Positions 19,452-31,225 are shown, counted from the stretch's first letter. The stretch is 64,000 nt of DNA from Chlorophyllum brunneum (GCA_963576785.1 OY756148.1:2156217-2220216); one strand, 5' to 3'. Numbers and translations are program-made. Notes: generated by a model not told the origin, from the sequence alone.

Positions 19452-20873
19452 ATGTTGACTGCTATCTCCCTTGCGTTGGCTCTGTGTGCCGTGAAGGTTC
19501 AGGCCCACGGTGGTGTTCTCGCTTATTCTTGGGACGGCCAATGGTATGACGGTTGGCACCCATACAACACCCCCGTCGGTCAGACCACCATCCAGCGTCC
19601 CTGGGCTACCTAGTGAGTAGATTTACTGTTGTTTTAAGAGGGTAATGTTGATCGTACATGTTGGGAAAGTGACCCCATCCAAGACGCGACTGCCTCCACG
19701 GTTGCCTGTAACGATGACGGCACCCCGGGTCCTAACCAATTGACCGCCACGGTCGCCGCTGGCACTGCTATTACCGCCTACTGGAATCAGGTTTGGCCTC
19801 ATCCCTACGGCCCTATGGTATGCGGCTACGCTCTACTTCATTTCCTTCTACCGTAATCTGACAGATCAATTCTCGTACCAGACTACCTACCTTGGTAAGT
19901 GTCCTGGAAGCAGTTGCGACGGTGTCAATGCCCAGACCCTCCAATGGGTGAGCCTTACGCGAAGAACTAACCCATCATGTGTTGACTTAATCTTAATGCT
20001 TGTAACAGTTCAAGATTGACGAGGCTGGTCTCTTGTCTGGCACGGTTGGTAATGGGCAGTGGGGCGCTGGGAAGATGATTGCAGATAACTGCACTTGGAC
20101 CACCACGATCCCTAGCACTGTCCCCAGTGGTGCCTACATGATTCGTTTCGAAACTATCGCTCTTCACTCTCTCCCTGCTGTGAGTTCATGTCCATTCGAA
20201 ACGAGTACATATGTCCTAATATTGTTATAGCAAATCTATCCTGAGTGTGCTCAGCTCCAAATCACCGGTGGTGGCAGCCGCGCACCAACTTCCGATGAGC
20301 TGGTCACGTTCCCTGGTGGTTACTCCAATAGCGATCCTGGCCGTACGTTGTATTTTCTTTGAGTGGGAATCTTGGGTCTCTAATGTGGGCGTCGACAGTT
20401 ACTGTTAACATCTACACTAACGAAGCCCAGACTGAGTGAGTTATCATCACTATGTGTTGAAGTTATGGCATTCTGACTTGGGGCCAGCACCACTTACATC
20501 ATTCCTGGACCTCCACTCTACGGCTCTGGTACAGGCTCTGTAAGTTGCTAACGTACTACTAATTTGATGCTGAAACTCATCTGCAATGGTGAATAGCCCC
20601 CTCCTACGACGACCCATCCTACGACTACTACTCCTCCTACAACTACTACTCCTCCTACGACTACACACTCTACGACCGCTACCCCTACCACCACCCAACA
20701 ATCCGGAACCGTCCCTGAATACGGTCAGTGTGGTGGAATCGGCTGGGCTGGAGGAACTGCTTGCGTTTCTCCCTACACGTGCACGTTTGTTAACGGTAAG
20801 AGTTTTCTTGGCATTAAAATTGACACCATTCTTAACCAACGTAATTTCAGATTATTACTCCCAGTGTCTCTAA
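19452..20873 (+). CDS. AA9 lytic polysaccharide monooxygenase with C-terminal CBM1
   Basis: Secreted copper enzyme that oxidatively cleaves cellulose or related glucans. Nine exons (19452-19612, 19670-19817, 19882-19947, 20009-20179, 20231-20342, 20399-20435, 20488-20539, 20597-20795, 20851-20873) join in frame to 322 residues. Signal peptide of 18 residues ends ...VQA before His19, which becomes the N-terminal His of the copper histidine brace. The second brace His is expected in WPHPYGPM or the equivalent loop, and IALHSLPAQIYPECAQLQI carries the conserved His, Gln and axial Tyr. FKIDEAGL and YLGKCPG are AA9 marks. A Thr/Pro linker (about 238-282) leads to a CBM1: YGQCGGIGWAGGTACVSPYT then C..YYSQCL, with all four Cys and the aromatic face. 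Start at 19452 is chosen because it gives exactly the signal peptide plus His. Confidence 0.95.
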
Positions 20874-21306
20874 ACTTAGTACAAACTCCCTCGCAGCGTC
20901 ATGTACATTTAAGAATCATATCATAACAAACTCAAGTAAATTCACAATGTGGATAAATGGGTAATACCATATCCACTGAGCTTTAGAATGCCTGAATCGT
21001 TGTGGAGGTATTGGTCACCGTTTGACTACAAGTTGAAAGGTTCAAGTCGATACTAACCCGTTTTGGTTAATCCAGCGCTTTCTTGCGTGTGTATAAATTT
21101 TGAGAGGAAGTTTCCGTGCTCTTGTAACTACCGGAGCACTCCCTGTTGAATCGTCGCCGCAGTGTACAAGCTCATCTTCTTCGCAAGCATTCGTCACGCT
21201 TAGACTCGATCACAATCTCTTACTCCCAACTACCTACAATCCTTTTGTGAGTACTGCGTTTTACTCAACTGAATGATTACTCATATTGGAGTAAGAACTG
21301 ACTGCT
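20874..21306. promoter_or_regulatory. Spacer with TATA box for the acidic secreted protein gene
   Basis: TATAAAT at 21092-21098 lies about 210 bp before the ATG at 21307. A CT-rich stretch (CACAATCTCTTACTCCCAAC, ~21210) follows, as is common near fungal transcription starts. A GTGAGTACTGC donor-like site at 21247 hints at a 5'-UTR intron. The 3' UTR of the AA9 gene occupies the first part. Confidence 0.45.
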
Positions 21307-21876
21307 ATGAGGACTGCAATTCGGTTCTGCGTTCTTTCTGCTTTAGTCAACCTCGTCGTACACGCGTTACCCATCCGGATATCTTCCACAAACAGTCTTT
21401 CCCTTCGTGGATCCTCAGAAGGGAAGACGACGACTGCTCCTTGTGATGGTGCTTGTGTTCTTGGTGACAAGAAGAAATGCGAAGAGAAGAAGAGTCGTTC
21501 TGTTGAGGATCAAATTTTGGATGCTGTGACTCGTTCTGAGAGTGGTGGTGTTGATTCGGATGCTACGGGTGGCGGTCATGATTTGACTTCAGCAGAAATC
21601 CGAGGTTTGAGTACGACTGAAGATAATGCTCGTGATGGTAGCCCTGATGTGGAAGAGGAGTGTAATGGCGATGAAGAAGATAATGGAGAAGATGAAGGGG
21701 ATGATGAGGGAGAAGATGATGGAGACAAAGAGGATGATGATGACGAGGATGAGGATGGGGATGAGGATGAGGATGGGGATGACAATGAGAGTGGGGATAC
21801 TGATGGGGAAGATGGTGATGATACAGACGATGGTGAAAGTGATAGCGGAGAGACGGATGACGATGAGGAAGAGTGA
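21307..21876 (+). CDS. Small secreted protein with extreme Asp/Glu-rich tail
   Basis: Single-exon frame of 189 residues. The N-terminus has a clear signal peptide (hydrophobic run through about residue 22, ending LVVHALP). A short middle part has a Cys pair (PCDGACVLGDKKKC). From about residue 110 to the end the sequence is almost entirely Asp, Glu and Gly with a few Ser/Thr, mostly GA[TC]/GAG/GAA codons. I do not recognise a family. A polyanionic secreted tail could bind metal ions (Ca, Cu, Fe) or cationic surfaces; this is inference. It sits between a secreted copper enzyme and metal-uptake genes. The antisense frames with His/Pro or Ser runs are shadows of the Asp/Glu codons. Confidence 0.7.
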   Translation: MRTAIRFCVLSALVNLVVHALPIRISSTNSLSLRGSSEGKTTTAPCDGACVLGDKKKCEEKKSRSVEDQILDAVTRSESGGVDSDATGGGHDLTSAEIRGLSTTEDNARDGSPDVEEECNGDEEDNGEDEGDDEGEDDGDKEDDDDEDEDGDEDEDGDDNESGDTDGEDGDDTDDGESDSGETDDDEEE

Positions 21877-22228
21877 GAGGTTGCTCGTCACCGCTGGGCA
21901 CTATCTTTTGATGGACGCGTAGATTAGTTTCATATAGAGAAGAATTAGATATTCTTCCCCGCGAGGTTTTCTAAACGAAACACGCGTCCGATACACTGAT
22001 TGCAAACATTCCATTGGGAAACTTTGAGTGGATGACTATCTGTAAAAAGGCAGTTCTGTGGTCAAGTTGACTTATCACATACTCGAACTTCGTAAGGTCA
22101 GCCAAATCTGAAATAATGCCTGTTAGCAGACGTCTGTACGCAAGGTCCAGTGCAATATAGTGGGAGGGGGGAAATAAAAACAAATTACAAATCATAATAC
22201 AGAACTACAAGTTACACTTCATCAGTCC
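21877..22228. other. Convergent 3' region
   Basis: Between the ends of the acidic-protein gene (plus) and the reductase gene (minus). No coding signal. Confidence 0.5.
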
Positions 22229-24679
22229 TCAAAGTGAGAATACCTCAGTATGAATATCCACTCCGCCCATCTCCATCCCACGTTTAGATAATCTCAAACG
22301 CGCCACAGCATTCGCAGTTTCACGCATCAAACCCGCAGGACCACTAGCACACACAGCAACTCCACCACCATCACCCAACCAAGGTAACTTCCTCGATGCA
22401 TGAGGATCTAACCCATCAGTCGATTCAACATCAACTTGTCCCCCACGTGCAGTCGTAACATGACCATGCTCTGCTATGACGACAATTTCTCGATCATCAT
22501 CATCATCCGAGTTTGTTGATATAGAGTTTGCTGAAGTTGGAGAACTCGAAGAGGTTTCTCTGTGGTTGATTGAACCCGAAGATGGCGATAATGGTTTCTC
22601 TGGAGACGGCGATGTCGTTGATGAAGAGAATGTTGGAGGGGGAGTAACGAGGTCGTTAAGGATATGATGAACATCTGGTCGTAAAATCGTCACATCACAA
22701 TTGGGAATTAGCGGTACGGCCTCAGGATTACAAAGGCAGGTAACGTAGATTGAGATGTGGAGGGTAAGTGGTGTCGAGGAGTGAGGCGAAGAAGCAGCTG
22801 TTCGTGCTATTTCCACAAGAGCTGAGGCAAACCAGTCGATGAGACCTGGTTCGAAAAAAAAAAAAAAACAAGTTTAAATCAGAACGTTGTTGATAGAATC
22901 AAACATGGGCGAGACGCTTGGTGAAATCACTCACCGAATGATTTTACACACCAAGCAAACTCGATCCTTCTCGTTCGTTCACTATTTGGTCTGCCTAATC
23001 TCACGCACCGCCCTACGATATCATCTAACATTCCAAGTGTGAATGTCACACCCGCACCTCCGGCGAGTAGTAGTACGGTTTCGTAACGCCCAAGATCGAT
23101 CCCACACCCGCCATATGGACCGTCCATCATCACTTGTACTTGGGTTTGGGGTGCGCTCGCGTGATCTTCAGTTTTATTATTGTCGCCAGCCTTTTCCGAA
23201 TAAGAAGAGTATTCCGAGTCCAGGCATCCTTTGTTCAGGGCAAAGGCGTTGAGTGCACGAGACCAATTACCAACGGAACGTGCGCCAAGGGTTATACCAG
23301 GAGAGTAGATATTGGAAAGGCATGAAGTGGATGGAGGGGCGGTGAGGATGGTGAGAGGATGTGATTCGAAGATGCGGCCGCCAAAGAAGACACGAACACG
23401 GACATGTTGACCTGCTGTCCAGCCATCAGTACAGTAAGGTATGTTTATCTATCAATGGAGGTGAACGGATAAGTCAGAATGAAGTTGGAAATCGAAATAC
23501 CATGGTAAACTGGTTTGAGATGGGCGTAAGTGTCGCGTCTTTGATACGGTACCTGAAGAACCGCAATAGCATATCGAGTCCGTAGAGAGCAAGTGGAGGG
23601 AATATCCAAGGCGGAGCGTAGATCGTGTGGTAGCATATTGTAACGAAAAATGCGACGAATGTGAGTATACTGCATAAATATCAGCCTCGAGCCCCTTCGC
23701 GCCTCATAACATATCACTCACTGAACGATAAAGAAGAATTCATAAAATGCCTTCCTCACAGGTCTCACCGACGTGATCGCAATAGCACACAGTAATCCGA
23801 GTGCTGCTACACCAGAACTCTCCTTCTGCTGTCCGATAATAGGGAATTGCCATTTAAGGTGGTTGTTTATCCACAATGTACCATGAACCAGTGCGGTGAT
23901 GAGCATTCCGCGACCGGCCCAACGATGCACGAAATTGAGCTTTTCGTAACCATTTCCTGGACCTAGGAGAAGGGAAACGATCGAGTTCTTGGTAGCGAAG
24001 AGAAAGACGACTGGGAGTTGCGCTAAAGTAATAAATCCTATTGACAGAGCAGTTTGTTTGGATTTATCTCGAGAGTGGATGGAATACAATTCACGTACCG
24101 GCTCGATTCGAGTTCTCTGTGAGAGGCGCTTGTAGGACCATGCATAAAATAACAGTGATCAAATATCCAGCGATCACCAAGACTGTAATGTGAAAGATAT
24201 TTAATATATTTCCCCTGAACCAGAATTAATATTTTGCTCACTTTGACCAAAACTCAACTCTAAACCTGGTACGGTCCAAAGTAAAGTCGCACCAACAGTA
24301 TTAAGAAACCTCCTCAACCAATCATTTCTCCAATCTCTCCTTGAAACCCTGCGCATCGATACACTCTTCTCCTCGATATCAGAATCAAACAACGCGATGT
24401 ATTTATCAACATCTTCAGTCACACCGAAGAAATCATGTAGTGCCCTCCGTGACCGAATCCCACGAATGAGATGTGGTAGAGAAAAGAGCACAGATAGGCC
24501 GACGGCAACGACCCAGACCATTGAAAACTTGAGCTGCCATCCTGGTGCTTCTAGATAGGAACTGCGGGAATGGATAGTTGCATTGAGCAACGATGATCAG
24601 ATAAATATCAGGCTAGAGCGTACTCGTATTGCTGAAATTCGGTTGGGACTACTGGCGGTGTCCCGGTGTCTGCGGACAT
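22229..24679 (-). CDS. Ferric/cupric reductase transmembrane protein (FRE family)
   Basis: Plasma-membrane flavocytochrome that reduces Fe(III) or Cu(II) outside the cell using cytosolic NADPH. Exons on the minus strand: 24679-24624, 24561-24242, 24182-24099, 24037-23722, 23669-23501, 23448-22935 and 22845-22229; every junction keeps frame, giving 691 residues. The N-terminal half has the ferric-reductase membrane domain with heme-ligand His in NFVHRWAGRGMLITALVHGT and further His in LWINNH. The FAD site is HPLT in GRIFESHPLTILT (usual form HPFT). NADPH binding is shown by MMDGPYGGCGIDLGRY and LLLAGGAGVTFTLGML, and the C-terminus has VAVCASGPAGLM. A long Ser/Pro/Asp-rich insert lies inside the NADPH domain, where it is usually variable. 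The last intron (22934-22846) holds a 14-base homopolymer. A Ctr-type copper transporter lies 325 bp upstream on the same strand. Confidence 0.93.
22854..22867 (+). repeat. Poly-A tract inside reductase intron
   Basis: Fourteen consecutive A on the plus strand, which is poly-T just upstream of the splice acceptor on the gene's strand, so it serves as the polypyrimidine tract. Confidence 0.8.
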
Positions 24680-25003
24680 GATGTCTGCGGATTGTGTTTG
24701 TGCTCACAAGGGAGAAGGTGGAAGGAAGATAACAAGAGAAAGCTCGCGTTGTTACTCGTCCCATGGATCCAGTCAAGCCAAGGCGAGCGCATCACGTGCA
24801 ATGCGTGAGAGGAAAAACTTTTTGTCTTGACCTCTCGGCTGTTGCCCAAGGAATGCATGACAATTATGAGTACGCGCCACAAGGATCAAGCAGAACCCAT
24901 GCTGATGGACAGCCCAGCAGAATAGCGGTGAGCCCAGACACATTGGTAGCGGCGGAGCGGGTTCGTTATTATACGCTAGAAGTACAGGAGCAGAGCAGTA
25001 ATT
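24680..25003. promoter_or_regulatory. Reductase promoter region
   Basis: About 325 bp between the Ctr stop and the reductase ATG, both on the minus strand. Contains a CACGTG-like core (ATCACGTGCAA near 24795). No copper-response element could be assigned with confidence. Confidence 0.3.
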
Positions 25004-25693
25004 TCAATGTAGACCCGACCGAGGAGCGATGTATCTGCCAAACAACGCTTCTCCAACACCGAGTCCAACAATGATTGCAATGATGAATCCAGCATTGAAC
25101 GTCCTGGGGGCCATCCGTCAGCGAACAATCAGGGTGCACAATGCCTGATGACTAACATAACGGCGAGCATGAAGGTATAGGTGAGCAGGGCCTGGGCACC
25201 GAAAAGTATGCCACGAGCGATATCATTTGCGGGGACGAATGGTGGAATGTTCCGCATAGTGAGAGCTGGGAATGACTTCCGGCCCTTCCCTCCTTTCCCC
25301 TGTGTATTTATCTTATTCGCGAGCTTGATCTGGGCACTGGTAGCAAACAGTAAGAACAGGATAGACGCCAAACTCAGAGGTCACACACGATTTAATCCAA
25401 TAGACTTCTGCGACTGATCTCATGGCACTCAGCCATCGGTCAAAAATGGCCAGGAGGATGAGACCGAGGCATGCTCCCACAACTGCGCCCTTGGTTTGGG
25501 GTACCCAGCCTTGGAACCACAAGATATCCTGGCCCGAGAAATGGAGGTAGGGTAGCATCTGTCCTGAGGCGAGTTGGATGTCCGTGTCCATGTTCATATC
25601 CATCCCATGGCTGATTTCATCCGTAGGTGCCTGCCCGAAGACCAACGGGACAAGAGAGAGTAAGAGGAATATAAATCTATTGGTCGGGGACAT
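25004..25693 (-). CDS. Ctr-type high-affinity copper transporter
   Basis: Trimeric Cu(I) channel of the plasma membrane. Three exons on the minus strand, 25693-25385, 25329-25157 and 25103-25004, join in frame to 193 residues. The N-terminus has a hydrophobic leader, then the Met motif GMDMNMDTDIQ that captures Cu(I). TM1 is WVPQTKGAVVGACLGLILLA with the following WLSAMR. TM2 contains MLAVM, the essential MxxxM, whose last Met codon is split by intron 2. TM3 contains GLGVG, the conserved GxxxG packing motif. Intron 1 uses a donor GTGACC, chosen because it keeps phase. The C-terminus lacks a Cys/His cluster. It supplies Cu(I) made by the reductase encoded directly downstream. Confidence 0.92.
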
Positions 25694-26664
25694 GTTGGGT
25701 AGAAGAGACCGGGCAAGGCAGATAATAACAGGAAGCGAACTGAACCCCCCTGTGGTCGTAGTGGGAGAAACAATGCCAAACAGTATGAACGGCGGGCCTC
25801 CGGCCCGGTATAGATAGGCTGACGGGCGCCTATCGCATGTGGATTATCACCAAGTGACCTGGACTCGACCAATAGCGAACGCTCTAAAGACCCATTCCTG
25901 TACAATTTTCCGTATCGGGGAGGTGGCTTGACATCGATAACGTTCCCCGAGTCAAGATCCGAGTCAACCATCATGGGAACGGAGTGGTCCGTGCGCGAGA
26001 TAAGACGGGTAACGTCCAAGGCTTTCGGCCGGTAACCGCGTGAACGACAGGACCGATAAGGGCAATGGCAGGCCACAGGATGATAAAGACGGGTTGACAG
26101 CGAGTATGGCCTAAGGCTGATGCGCAACGAGGACGAAAGGAGGGAGGGATCCAGCTTCATGAGAACTACGCTCTCGCATTCACCCTGCCTCCTGGATACC
26201 GATGATTTTGAGAGGACCTGAGCCCAGAAGAGCCAGATATAAAGATGATCCTAGCCGCATGTAAAATGAGGATTGAAAATAAAGAGAAATGTACGGATGA
26301 GGGAAGGTAAGTGAAGGGCTTGGGCAGAAACATAGGTGATGGAGGAGAAAGGAAGAGGAGGAGCGTCTGTGACTTATGTGAGCCATTTCTGCGGACCGTG
26401 GGAGCAGCCATCTGAGGCTTTTGTTTCATTGGCCAATTATCAATTTCATCACCTACTTCCCACACTCTGCGCTCATGACACATGTGTGCTGACGTCGCCT
26501 CTTTCGAAAAAAAAAATTCAAATCTGCTTTCCTACACCCAGCCCATTGCATTTCACAAGTCCAACGAGAAGATGGGGCTCTGATACCAAACCATATCAAC
26601 GTTGCTAAATTCATCCAAATCAGCTCACTGTTGTTTTTCGGTTTAATGAGCTCTGAGTTACTTA
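25694..26664. other. Ctr upstream region and non-coding DNA
   Basis: Contains a GC palindrome GGGCCTCCGGCCC at about 25793-25806 followed by GGTATAGATAGG (a TATA-like element on the minus strand, ~110 bp before the Ctr ATG). A 188-codon minus-strand frame (26160-25594) overlaps the Ctr exon out of frame and has no recognisable features. Nothing else seen. Confidence 0.35.
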
Positions 26665-27000
26665 CCTCTGATTGACCGCCTTGAGGACGTAGTTGTCGCT
26701 AATGGTTCCGAATGTGAGCTGGTTCGGCCACGTAGATTCCAGGACCACACCTACTAAGGGGGGACATCGCTTGGAATAGTCCAACTGAGGTGCTGATCTT
26801 CGTACGGAATAGGTTCAATGATGCCCTCGAGACCCCAAATATATGACGCATTCATGAGGAATAAGTTCCACGGCATTCTATCATCTGGTTCGTTTACCCA
26901 ACTTATCTCGGTCGCTTGGCCGATAACGAGACTGCTAGGAACATTAATTTTCAGAGCGGCAGCCGTTACAGTGAATAGCGTGGAACCGGCACTGACAAAT
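26665..27000 (-). pseudogene. Relic of an extracellular Ig-like (Kre9/KNH-type) domain gene
   Basis: On the minus strand from 26998 the frame reads INVPSSLVIGQATEISWV, MPWNLFLMNASYIWGLEG and HLSWTIPSDVP, then after a 1-base shift VGVVLESTWPNQLTFGTISD and YVLKAVNQR up to a GTAAGT donor at ~26665. The pattern (short beta strands, V..GQ....SW near the start) resembles the N-terminal domain of fungal Ser/Thr-rich wall-anchored proteins. No signal peptide, no C-terminal part and one frameshift were seen, so it is called a relic. Confidence 0.4.
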
Positions 27001-30000
27001 CCGATTCAAAATTCATCAACAGGAGGCAAGATATTTTTACTTACTAGGTTGAGAACCTCATCCTGGAACGGAACTAGCCCTGTGGGGTGAGGATGGTCAT
27101 GGCCGCTCACCCAAACCATATTTATAACACAGCGGTATCTGATGGAAGGTAATGTTTAAACCATCATTGTACTCGACGCTGATTAAATGTGGAGAGATAA
27201 TGGTTCTACTGTACAATCAATACAAAGTCCTGTGGACTAGATTCTTGGCAGTCTCATGCGGTGAAAAATGACCTACCATCACCGAAGAAGAAGTACCACG
27301 CACAGGCTCAAAAATATAATTAAGCGATCAATACTAAGCTGACTTCCAAAAATCGGGCTTCACGGTGAGCGTTGATGCGCTGAGGTTTGGTCCTCGCACT
27401 TCACTGCTCCGAGATTGTACTTTAAATATACATTCATCAGTCCATTCAGGAGTTTTGCGCACGTATCTAGAGGGTCATCCGGTTAGCTGGTGCCACCACG
27501 CCGCTGATGAGATGGAGAATTTCCATCAGTAGTATATCGCCTCTAAACCTCGCACACAGATGCATTCAGCCAACTGCGGTAACATCGAGATTTGTGATAT
27601 ACTGGCTCCCCGCCCGGCTTTTGAAATCAAGCGAACGACACTCACCATGTGAAAAGGTGGTTGGGGTTCCTATATCATCAGTGTGTTGGTGTGCTCACTG
27701 CACTACTGTTCCACCGTGTTGTGTTGTCTTTGATCGGCCATGATAACCGATCCCCCGAGATTATCAAGTTGGGCGGAGTTTTCATTCCTTGTTCTAGAGA
27801 TGAAAGGAGTATCTTTCCAATCAACTTGACTCGAATTTGTGGGATGCCGCAAACGAATGGCACGGTTCTAGTTTGCATGCTCCGGATTGGCAAAAGAAAT
27901 AGCTCATGTAAGACCCTTGGAGTATCACAAGACTATCAGCTGGGAGAACTGTGCCAAGCGGTTGAAGAACGGGTTAAGGAATTACAATACATGCATCAGT
28001 TCCTTATCCTGGATCTGCTAACAATACCAGCACTTCGTCAATGCGTGACGACTTGAGTTATTGTCCCTGGCGGCATTTATTCTAAAGAGAGTTGGCCACG
28101 AGGGGCTGACGGGAGATTAAGTGGGGGGTGTCGGAATAACTACCAGGCCTTTCGGAGATGGATATAGGGGGTATCAGTGGATGTGGGTGATGAAGATTAG
28201 CATGCAGTATGAGTTTTTTGAGGTGGAGAGATCCGGCGGGTTTATGACTGCCCAGTGTCCCAGATTGTGAAGCTGAACGGTGCCAGAACCCACCCGGTTT
28301 GACCTCCCAATGTTGACCGGTAACATGTGATATCATGGAATAGACATGTAGCACTTGATTGTGTATCCTGCGTTTCGTTGTGCGTTGTATTTCATAGGCT
28401 GGTGACCCCTGTCGGCATCCTTTTCACGAGTTGTAACGTTTATCACAAAAAGTCGTTGTTGAAGAGAATCTGCATTACCCAAGCTTTTGTAATTTATTTT
28501 CCTCCACCGCATAGTAATACTCTCATCCTTCTTTCACTCAGGAAATTACTTTTTACTTGCAGGTCTCGTAACTGATGCTAAGACTTATGCAGTAGAGCTT
28601 CACAGCAATCGTTCCGTATTGCGGGGATATTCTGCATGGTAAATGCGGCCGTGCCGCGCGCATCCAAAGTGCAGGTTTCTTGGTGACTCGGGTTACCAAG
28701 GAGTTGCAGCACTTGTTTACGGCGGCTCATCGATCGACCTTCTTCACTTTACTGCGCACTTGTGGTTCTGCTTGAGGACTACTTTTAAATTCGCGTAATT
28801 CTGCTTTGGAATCCACAACACTCATCGTCTTTTACTGAGGATGGCATCGCAACGTGCCAGATGAAAATGCGTTCAAACCGGTATAGAGGATGGTAAAGCA
28901 AGCCGGGTATACAACTGCACTTCCGTTCCTGGACTCCTCGGATTGCACGGGTGGTCCCATCGTTGTTTCCATTCCGTAATGTTCAGCATGTTTTTTTGGA
29001 GACCATTCATCGGAAATATGCAGCGGTATTGTTTGGATGCACTGATGTTCAGTTAAACTGGACGGTTTTGTTGACATGCTGATAAGGAACAATGATGAAC
29101 TTTAGACTGTGGGCACCCCCTTAGATGACGACGCCCAGACTGAACTAGTTTAACCCATGCGCATAACAACGTCTAACCCTGCAATCCCTTTTCCGACTGC
29201 TAGGTAATACGCGACCTCTACGGGTAACACAGTTCTCTATCTTTGTCCCATGGGGCGGCGAAGCTTTTTTGGCAGGCTTGGAATGCAAGATGAATCCTAG
29301 CAGACAACACGGTGCCCGCGTTTTCCGCAGTTTGCGATCAGGGGTGGAGTGAGGAGTTGAGATATCGCGGGAGTGGTATTTGTGGGTCCCCGTTTTTATT
29401 CATTCACCGAGGGTTAACTCCTTCGATCATATGGCGTAAATATTCCTGGATGATTAAAACACCGGTTTCCTCATGCTCATTGAGGCACGTGGGTCTAGGA
29501 GGGGGTGCCGAAGATCCTAGTCCCCATTTGACGAGTGAAATCGCAGATAGACTGAAGTTAAGGTCGAGTCGGTACGTTGAGCGTACCGTGGACAATGGCG
29601 TGTCCGGACAAACCGCACTTGACCGGTCTTTTGAACACGGCGGCTCATTGTTAGAACCCGGCTCGGTGAATTATAAAGTGCCTATTCGAGTCTTGACGGT
29701 TAGGTAGTTGAACAATTGACCCATCCACCCTCCATTGTAAAGTCAAGTTGATATGTGTGGCGCCCCAATTTCTTGATCTCCGACTCGGATAATGATAATT
29801 GTATCTAATCAACCTCATAAAGCGAGCTCCTTTACGCTAATTTAACGTCTATGCTCGGAGAGGAGATAATCCAAGCCGAAGTTGGGGCAGAATGTTACGG
29901 AAGTGCATTTAATTGGGCGTTCTATCGAGCCGGTAATTCGATGGAGGTGAGTACTAGCTGGTTCAACCATCACACTAGCTAATTCGTGGCTCGAATAGTA

Positions 30001-30348
30001 TTTCGGATAGTGCACGGCGTGGATCGATTGAATAGGACATGAATCCGTTACCGAGAATCAGTTTTTAAAGCCGTCCCCGAGTCAAAGGGACCGAAAAATG
30101 ACAAAGATGGGCACTCAGTTGATCCAAATGTGTATGTGATATGCAATGCTTTGTGATTCCAACGTCTCAACACCGCCGTGACCCTTGGATGAATAAAGCG
30201 ACACCGATGTGGAACGAGCTTTGGCGCACTCTTTCACCATTGCACTCGTCGATCACAAGCTTAGACTGATAGAGTCACTTTCGGACCTAGTAATTTTGTT
30301 ACATATAATATCTAGTGCAGCCATTATTCTTTTCACGTCTCTTTCACA
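27001..30348. other. 3.3 kb without a recognised intact gene
   Basis: Frames of 60-135 codons occur on both strands (27649-28056 plus; 28354-28082 minus; 29312-29707 plus). The minus frame 28354-28082 ends like a membrane-protein tail (SERPGSYSD then PLVANSL) and could be the last exon of a decayed gene. None could be extended by splicing into a recognised family. No transposase or reverse transcriptase motif seen. Confidence 0.3.
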
Positions 30349-30912
30349 ATGTCCTCCATCTCTCATTGCGGAACCATTGATCATTTTGCAGAACCATATG
30401 CCATCGTTGACGCACTTTCATGCCTCTTGGAAGCGTCCATCCATTTTTCCACTGTTATTAAGCATGATATCGACGAAGAGGTCATGCATTCCGGGGGATT
30501 TAATGATCCTATTGTTGCAAGTAACGCTGCAATTGCGTGGGCTGATTTTGGCGGGGCGTTAGTGACAACCCGATATCGGCTGAGCTCGATTCACCAAAAG
30601 AGCTACAGTTGTTGAACGGTGCAATCTCTTTTCGATTTTAGAATATTATGATGACTCTCTTGATGGCTTTGTCTTTCATGCATACCGTTTGTCCAATAAT
30701 AGATGAGCGTCTTGCGAAAAGCCTTGAGTTAGAGACAATGGCCGATGTTATCGGATGGATTGCTGCGGGCATGTAAGCCGTTTTCTGGGGCTCTGTGTGA
30801 ATGATAGATCTTCTGAACTTCATGTTACTTTGATGATTCTAGGATTCAAGAGAACACTCTCTGCACTGGAAATCGCGTATTAAGAAAGTTTGGAAAAACA
30901 TTTACAGATTAG
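30349..30912 (+). CDS. Small hypothetical protein (137 aa)
   Basis: Three exons, 30349-30561, 30642-30772 and 30843-30912, with introns of 80 and 70 nt, join in frame. The protein starts MSSISHCGTIDHFAEPYAIV, has VIKHDIDEEVMHSGGFNDPI, then after the first junction a hydrophobic stretch NIMMTLLMALSFMHTVCPII and ends RKFGKTFTD. Likely mostly helical. I do not recognise a family. Frame continuity across both junctions, with good donor GTAAGC at the second and weaker GTGACA at the first, is the main evidence that it is real. Confidence 0.5.
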
Positions 30913-31214
30913 GCGAAGTTATGAACACCGGTAACCACAGTATTGATATCCACCTTGACATTCGTTTCCTTGTTTTCCGTCTGTAACTCCTTGTATACTC
31001 TTCAGCAATCTGTTTGCTTGGCATTTCCCAAGATGTGATACGAACATCCTATTATAACACGCACCTTAAATAACTGTACGGCATGTTCGAAATCCACGTG
31101 GTTCTGAGATAAATATCAAGTCGGCTGACGACGACGAAGACCTCTCAAACACCATCAACCATGCATATCGGCGGTGGCATCGCGCAGTATTCGCAGGGAC
31201 TGAACCCCTGCGTC

Positions 31215-31225
31215 TGAGTATAAAA
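31215..31225 (+). promoter_or_regulatory. TATA box of the carboxypeptidase gene
   Basis: GTATAAAAAC at about 31217 lies some 65 bp before the ATG at 31283, a normal fungal distance. A CACGTGG-like element (ATCCACGTGGTT) sits at ~31093. Confidence 0.55.

Noticed and set aside
21563..21901. Antisense frames rich in His/Pro, Ser or Ile opposite the acidic protein gene
   Set aside because: They are shadows of the repeated GAT/GAG/GAA codons of the real gene; no start context or signal peptide.
25594..26160. 188-codon minus-strand frame upstream of the Ctr gene
   Set aside because: Overlaps the Ctr first exon out of frame and has no motif; the Ctr exon is supported by conserved Met and GxxxG motifs.
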